NCBI RefSeq assembly: GCF_023734775.1
Contig: NZ_AP025732.1
Location: forward strand, 6,136,501-6,200,500
Direction of reading: 5' to 3'
DNA: 64,000 bases
DNA from: Nostoc cf. commune SO-36
Lineage (GTDB): Bacteria > Cyanobacteriota > Cyanobacteriia > Cyanobacteriales > Nostocaceae
Shown here one piece after another: positions 61,785-64,000 of the stretch. The stretch's first letter is position 1; every line of letters starts with the position of its first letter. The notes beneath the pieces were generated by a model. That model did no database searches. It was not told the origin of the DNA and saw only the letters and a program-made list of their open reading frames with translations. Both the position numbers and the translations under genes were made by a program.

Positions 61785-62182
61785 ATGGATACCACAGATA
61801 ATTTTGTGGATGAACTATCAGAAACTATCAGTTTTGGAGAAACTTCAGATTCGGTATCAGCCGAAGCACAACCAGAGGATTTATTCGGTTCCTTCGATGA
61901 AAATCCGCAACTGCTATTTGAAGATGTAGCAACATCGACACATATTCAAATGGATACCACAGATAATTCTGTGGATGAACTATCAGAAACTATCAGTTTT
62001 GGAGAAACTTCAGATTCGGTATCAGCCGAAGCACAACCAGAGGATTTATTCGGTTCCTTCGATGAAAATCCGCAACTGCTATTTGAAGATGTAGCAACAT
62101 CGACACATATTCAAATGGATACCACAGATAATTCTGTGGATGAACTATCAGAAACTATCAGTTTTGGAGAAACTTCAGATTC
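61560..62182 (+). repeat. 165-bp tandem repeat in the CheA linker, about 3.6 copies
   Basis: Units start at GATGTAGCAAC at 61590, 61758, 61923 and 62088; spacing 168, 165 and 165 bases. Copies 2, 3 and 4 are almost identical; copy 4 ends at 62182. Each encodes 55 residues: DVATSTHIQMDTTDN, SVDELSETISFGETSD, SVSAEAQPEDLFGSFDENPQ, LLFE. Copy 1 has diverged and carries three extra bases. Confidence 0.92.
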
Positions 62183-64000
62183 ACACCAGACAAGCTCAGA
62201 AGTTTTAAATACTGATAATAATTTAGAAACAACCTTTGAATTCACAGAAAATATACTTTTTGAAAACGATTTATTATTTACAGAAACGGATCTGATAGAA
62301 GAAGTAAATCAGGAAGAATTAGAAGAAAATACGGCAGCAATTGACTTCACACAAACGGTTATTCAGGAAGATGTAGAAACCGAATTGTGGAATATAGGAG
62401 AAACATCTCAAGTTGCAGCAGTGTCAGAGGCAGAAAATGCTATCATTGCCCCGACTGAAGAATTGGCAATCACAGAAACTATTGAAGAAGTTTCTTCAGA
62501 AGATGAATTTGCAGACTTGGAAGCATTACTAGGAGAAGAAGTAGCACCTATACCCAAATCTAAGGAGATACCAGAAGTAGATTTTGCTGCCCTGGAAGAA
62601 TTGCTAGGTACGGATAACAACAGCGATGTCTACGATGGGCTACGCCAACGCCAGCCCTTGGAAATTCAACCAGTCTTGGCTAAAAATCCCATTCCATCAC
62701 CAGCGATAAAAGATGAATTTGGTGATTTGGAGAAGTTGCTGGCAGAAGCAGATCAAACAATATCCCATTCACCCTCGATAAAATCTAACACCACCAAAGC
62801 TACCCGCCCCTCTACTCGTCGGGCTGCGAGATTTGAAGAAACCATGAAGGTTCCAGTTAAGCAACTGGACGATATGAGTAATTTAGTTGGGGAGTTGGTG
62901 GTTAATCGCAATACCTTAGAGCAGGATCATGAGCGGCTGCGACAATCATTAGATAACTTGCTGATTCAGGTGCAACAACTCTCGGATGTAGGCGCAAGGA
63001 TGCAAGAGTTGTACGAGCGATCGCTATTAGAAGCCTCTTTGTTAGCTGGACGCAAAAAGAAAGACCCAGGCTTTCAAGCGCCAGATTCCAACGCCGACAG
63101 GGGTTTTAGCGAGTTAGAAATGGATCGTTTTACACCCTTCCACACACTCTCACAGCAGATGATTGAGCGCATTGTGCGAGTTCGTGAGTCGGCTAGTGAC
63201 ATTGATTTTGTTACCGAAGAAACCGAGCGCGTCGCAAGGCAGTTCCGTCAAGTAACCACCCAGTTACAAGAGGGATTAACTAGAGCGCGAATGGTGCCTT
63301 TTGCCCAAACAATCGATCGCTGGCGGCGTGGAGTGCGTGACAACGCCATCAAGTGTGGCAAACAAGTAGAGTTGGTGATCGAAGGTGGCGATACCTTAAT
63401 TGACAAGATGATTTTGGATCATCTCACCGATCCGTTGACTCACATGCTGAATAATGCGATCGCTCACGGTATTGAAACGCCAGAAGAGAGGCAGGCTGCT
63501 GGTAAACCACCTGTGGGAATCATTACTATCCGGGCTTTTCACCAAGGCAACCAAACAATCATTTCCGTTGGTGATGATGGCGCAGGCATAGATTCTGCAA
63601 AGGTTAAGGCTAAGGCGGTGAAAATTGGCATGATTACAGAAGCGCAAGCAAAAGCCATGTCTCGCCTGGAAGTCTACGATCTGCTGTTCCAATCTGGTTT
63701 TACGATTAAAGACCAAGCCGATGAAATTTCTGGTCGTGGCGTGGGTATGGACGTAGTGCGTTCCGAGATCAGCGAAATTCGGGGAACAGTTAACACCGAT
63801 TCTGCTATTGGCAAGGGAACCACCTTCACCATTCGTTTACCACTGACTCTGAGTATTTGTAAAGCTCTCTGCTGCGTCTCCGATCGAGCCAGGATTGCTT
63901 TCCCGATGGACGGTGTAGAAGATACGCTAGATATACCAGTCAAAAATATTCAGCACGATGACAATGGGCAATCGTTTATTTCCTGGCGCGATACGGTGTT
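61785..64000 (+). CDS. hmpE: HmpE (CheA-like kinase) catalytic core, incomplete at the right edge
   Basis: Open frame from the first ATG after the damaged repeat to the end of the window, about 738 codons. After the repeats and a further acidic linker (three FxALEELLG/LEKLLAEA-type short motifs, 62500-62760) comes the CheA core: P3 dimerization (KVPVKQLDDMSNLVGELVVN, near 62850), RMVPFAQTIDRWRRGVRD, HATPase with N box LTDPLTHMLNNAIAHGIE, G boxes VGDDGAGID and SGRGVGMDVV, GKGTTFTIRLPLTLSI, then the start of the CheW-like P5 domain (RIAFPMDGVEDTLDI). A receiver domain may follow outside. It phosphorylates HmpA and HmpB. Confidence 0.9.
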   Translation, partial: MDTTDNFVDELSETISFGETSDSVSAEAQPEDLFGSFDENPQLLFEDVATSTHIQMDTTDNSVDELSETISFGETSDSVSAEAQPEDLFGSFDENPQLLFEDVATSTHIQMDTTDNSVDELSETISFGETSDSHQTSSEVLNTDNNLETTFEFTENILFENDLLFTETDLIEEVNQEELEENTAAIDFTQTVIQEDVETELWNIGETSQVAAVSEAENAIIAPTEELAITETIEEVSSEDEFADLEALLGEEVAPIPKSKEIPEVDFAALEELLGTDNNSDVYDGLRQRQPLEIQPVLAKNPIPSPAIKDEFGDLEKLLAEADQTISHSPSIKSNTTKATRPSTRRAARFEETMKVPVKQLDDMSNLVGELVVNRNTLEQDHERLRQSLDNLLIQVQQLSDVGARMQELYERSLLEASLLAGRKKKDPGFQAPDSNADRGFSELEMDRFTPFHTLSQQMIERIVRVRESASDIDFVTEETERVARQFRQVTTQLQEGLTRARMVPFAQTIDRWRRGVRDNAIKCGKQVELVIEGGDTLIDKMILDHLTDPLTHMLNNAIAHGIETPEERQAAGKPPVGIITIRAFHQGNQTIISVGDDGAGIDSAKVKAKAVKIGMITEAQAKAMSRLEVYDLLFQSGFTIKDQADEISGRGVGMDVVRSEISEIRGTVNTDSAIGKGTTFTIRLPLTLSICKALCCVSDRARIAFPMDGVEDTLDIPVKNIQHDDNGQSFISWRDTV

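Noticed and set aside
61560..62182. Possible CRISPR array because of regular repeats
   Set aside because: The units are 165 bp, contiguous with no spacers and in frame with the CheA gene; an ordinary coding tandem repeat. No CRISPR array or cas gene was seen in the window.

Overview
The window looks like chromosomal DNA from a filamentous, heterocyst-type cyanobacterium (Nostocales, Nostoc-like). The palindrome GCGATCGC (HIP1) occurs throughout. Short G-rich and A/T-rich tandem repeats typical of Nostoc sit between and inside genes. The gene content also fits: devBCA-type exporters, a NucA/NuiA nuclease-inhibitor pair, and an hmp gliding/hormogonium chemotaxis locus. Family assignments come from reading motifs; no database search was possible.

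Layout. 1-10940 (minus): the first 10.9 kb of a giant non-ribosomal peptide synthetase gene, C-A-T-C-A-T-C-A-T-C, running off the left edge. 12016-14446: a molybdate-binding ModA protein and two tandem paralogous exported proteins, one with and one without a PEP-CTERM anchor. 14860-23319: two complete devA-devC-devB export operons in the same orientation, with the secreted nuclease nucA and its inhibitor nuiA between them. A divergent TetR regulator (23617) follows, with two palindromic operator candidates. 24267-26372: a stand-alone TnpB element, nested inverted repeats and a tiny HTH protein. 26860-33125: housekeeping genes (an IF-3 paralogue, a DEAD-box helicase, a YdcF-like protein, DNA primase, a cell-wall amidase). 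33380-37948: a single-polypeptide restriction-modification enzyme of BsuBI/PstI type and a TPR protein. 38180-46024: a broken glyoxalase-like gene, a transporter fragment, an acyl-CoA synthetase, a very large hybrid sensor kinase broken into pieces, and a truncated YnfA. 46486-50230: ammonium transporter, SGNH hydrolase and IspH. 50486-51500: a complete IS630-type insertion sequence. 51524-64000: hmpF, then divergent hmpA-B-C-D-E, a chemotaxis-like pathway for type IV pilus motility; hmpE runs off the right edge.

How the genes fit together. The hmp genes form one signalling pathway: HmpD receptor, HmpC adaptor, HmpE CheA kinase, HmpA/HmpB receiver proteins, with HmpF as the coiled-coil pilus regulator. 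The devBCA operons are export machines, probably for glycolipids or small molecules, and the second looks TetR-controlled. NucA and NuiA form a toxin-like enzyme with its protein inhibitor.

The most striking global feature is the number of one-base indels. Both devC genes, the hybrid kinase (five sites), the glyoxalase-like gene and hmpE (several sites) are frame-broken, and the NRPS carries a compensated double frameshift. Several are homopolymer changes. Either the assembly has indel errors or the genome is decaying; raw reads would decide. The best candidates for real novelty are the fused BsuBI/PstI-type restriction-modification protein, the near-identical 165-bp tandem repeats in the CheA linker, the possible AUU-initiated IF-3 paralogue and the hairpin-rich region at 26.4-26.8 kb.
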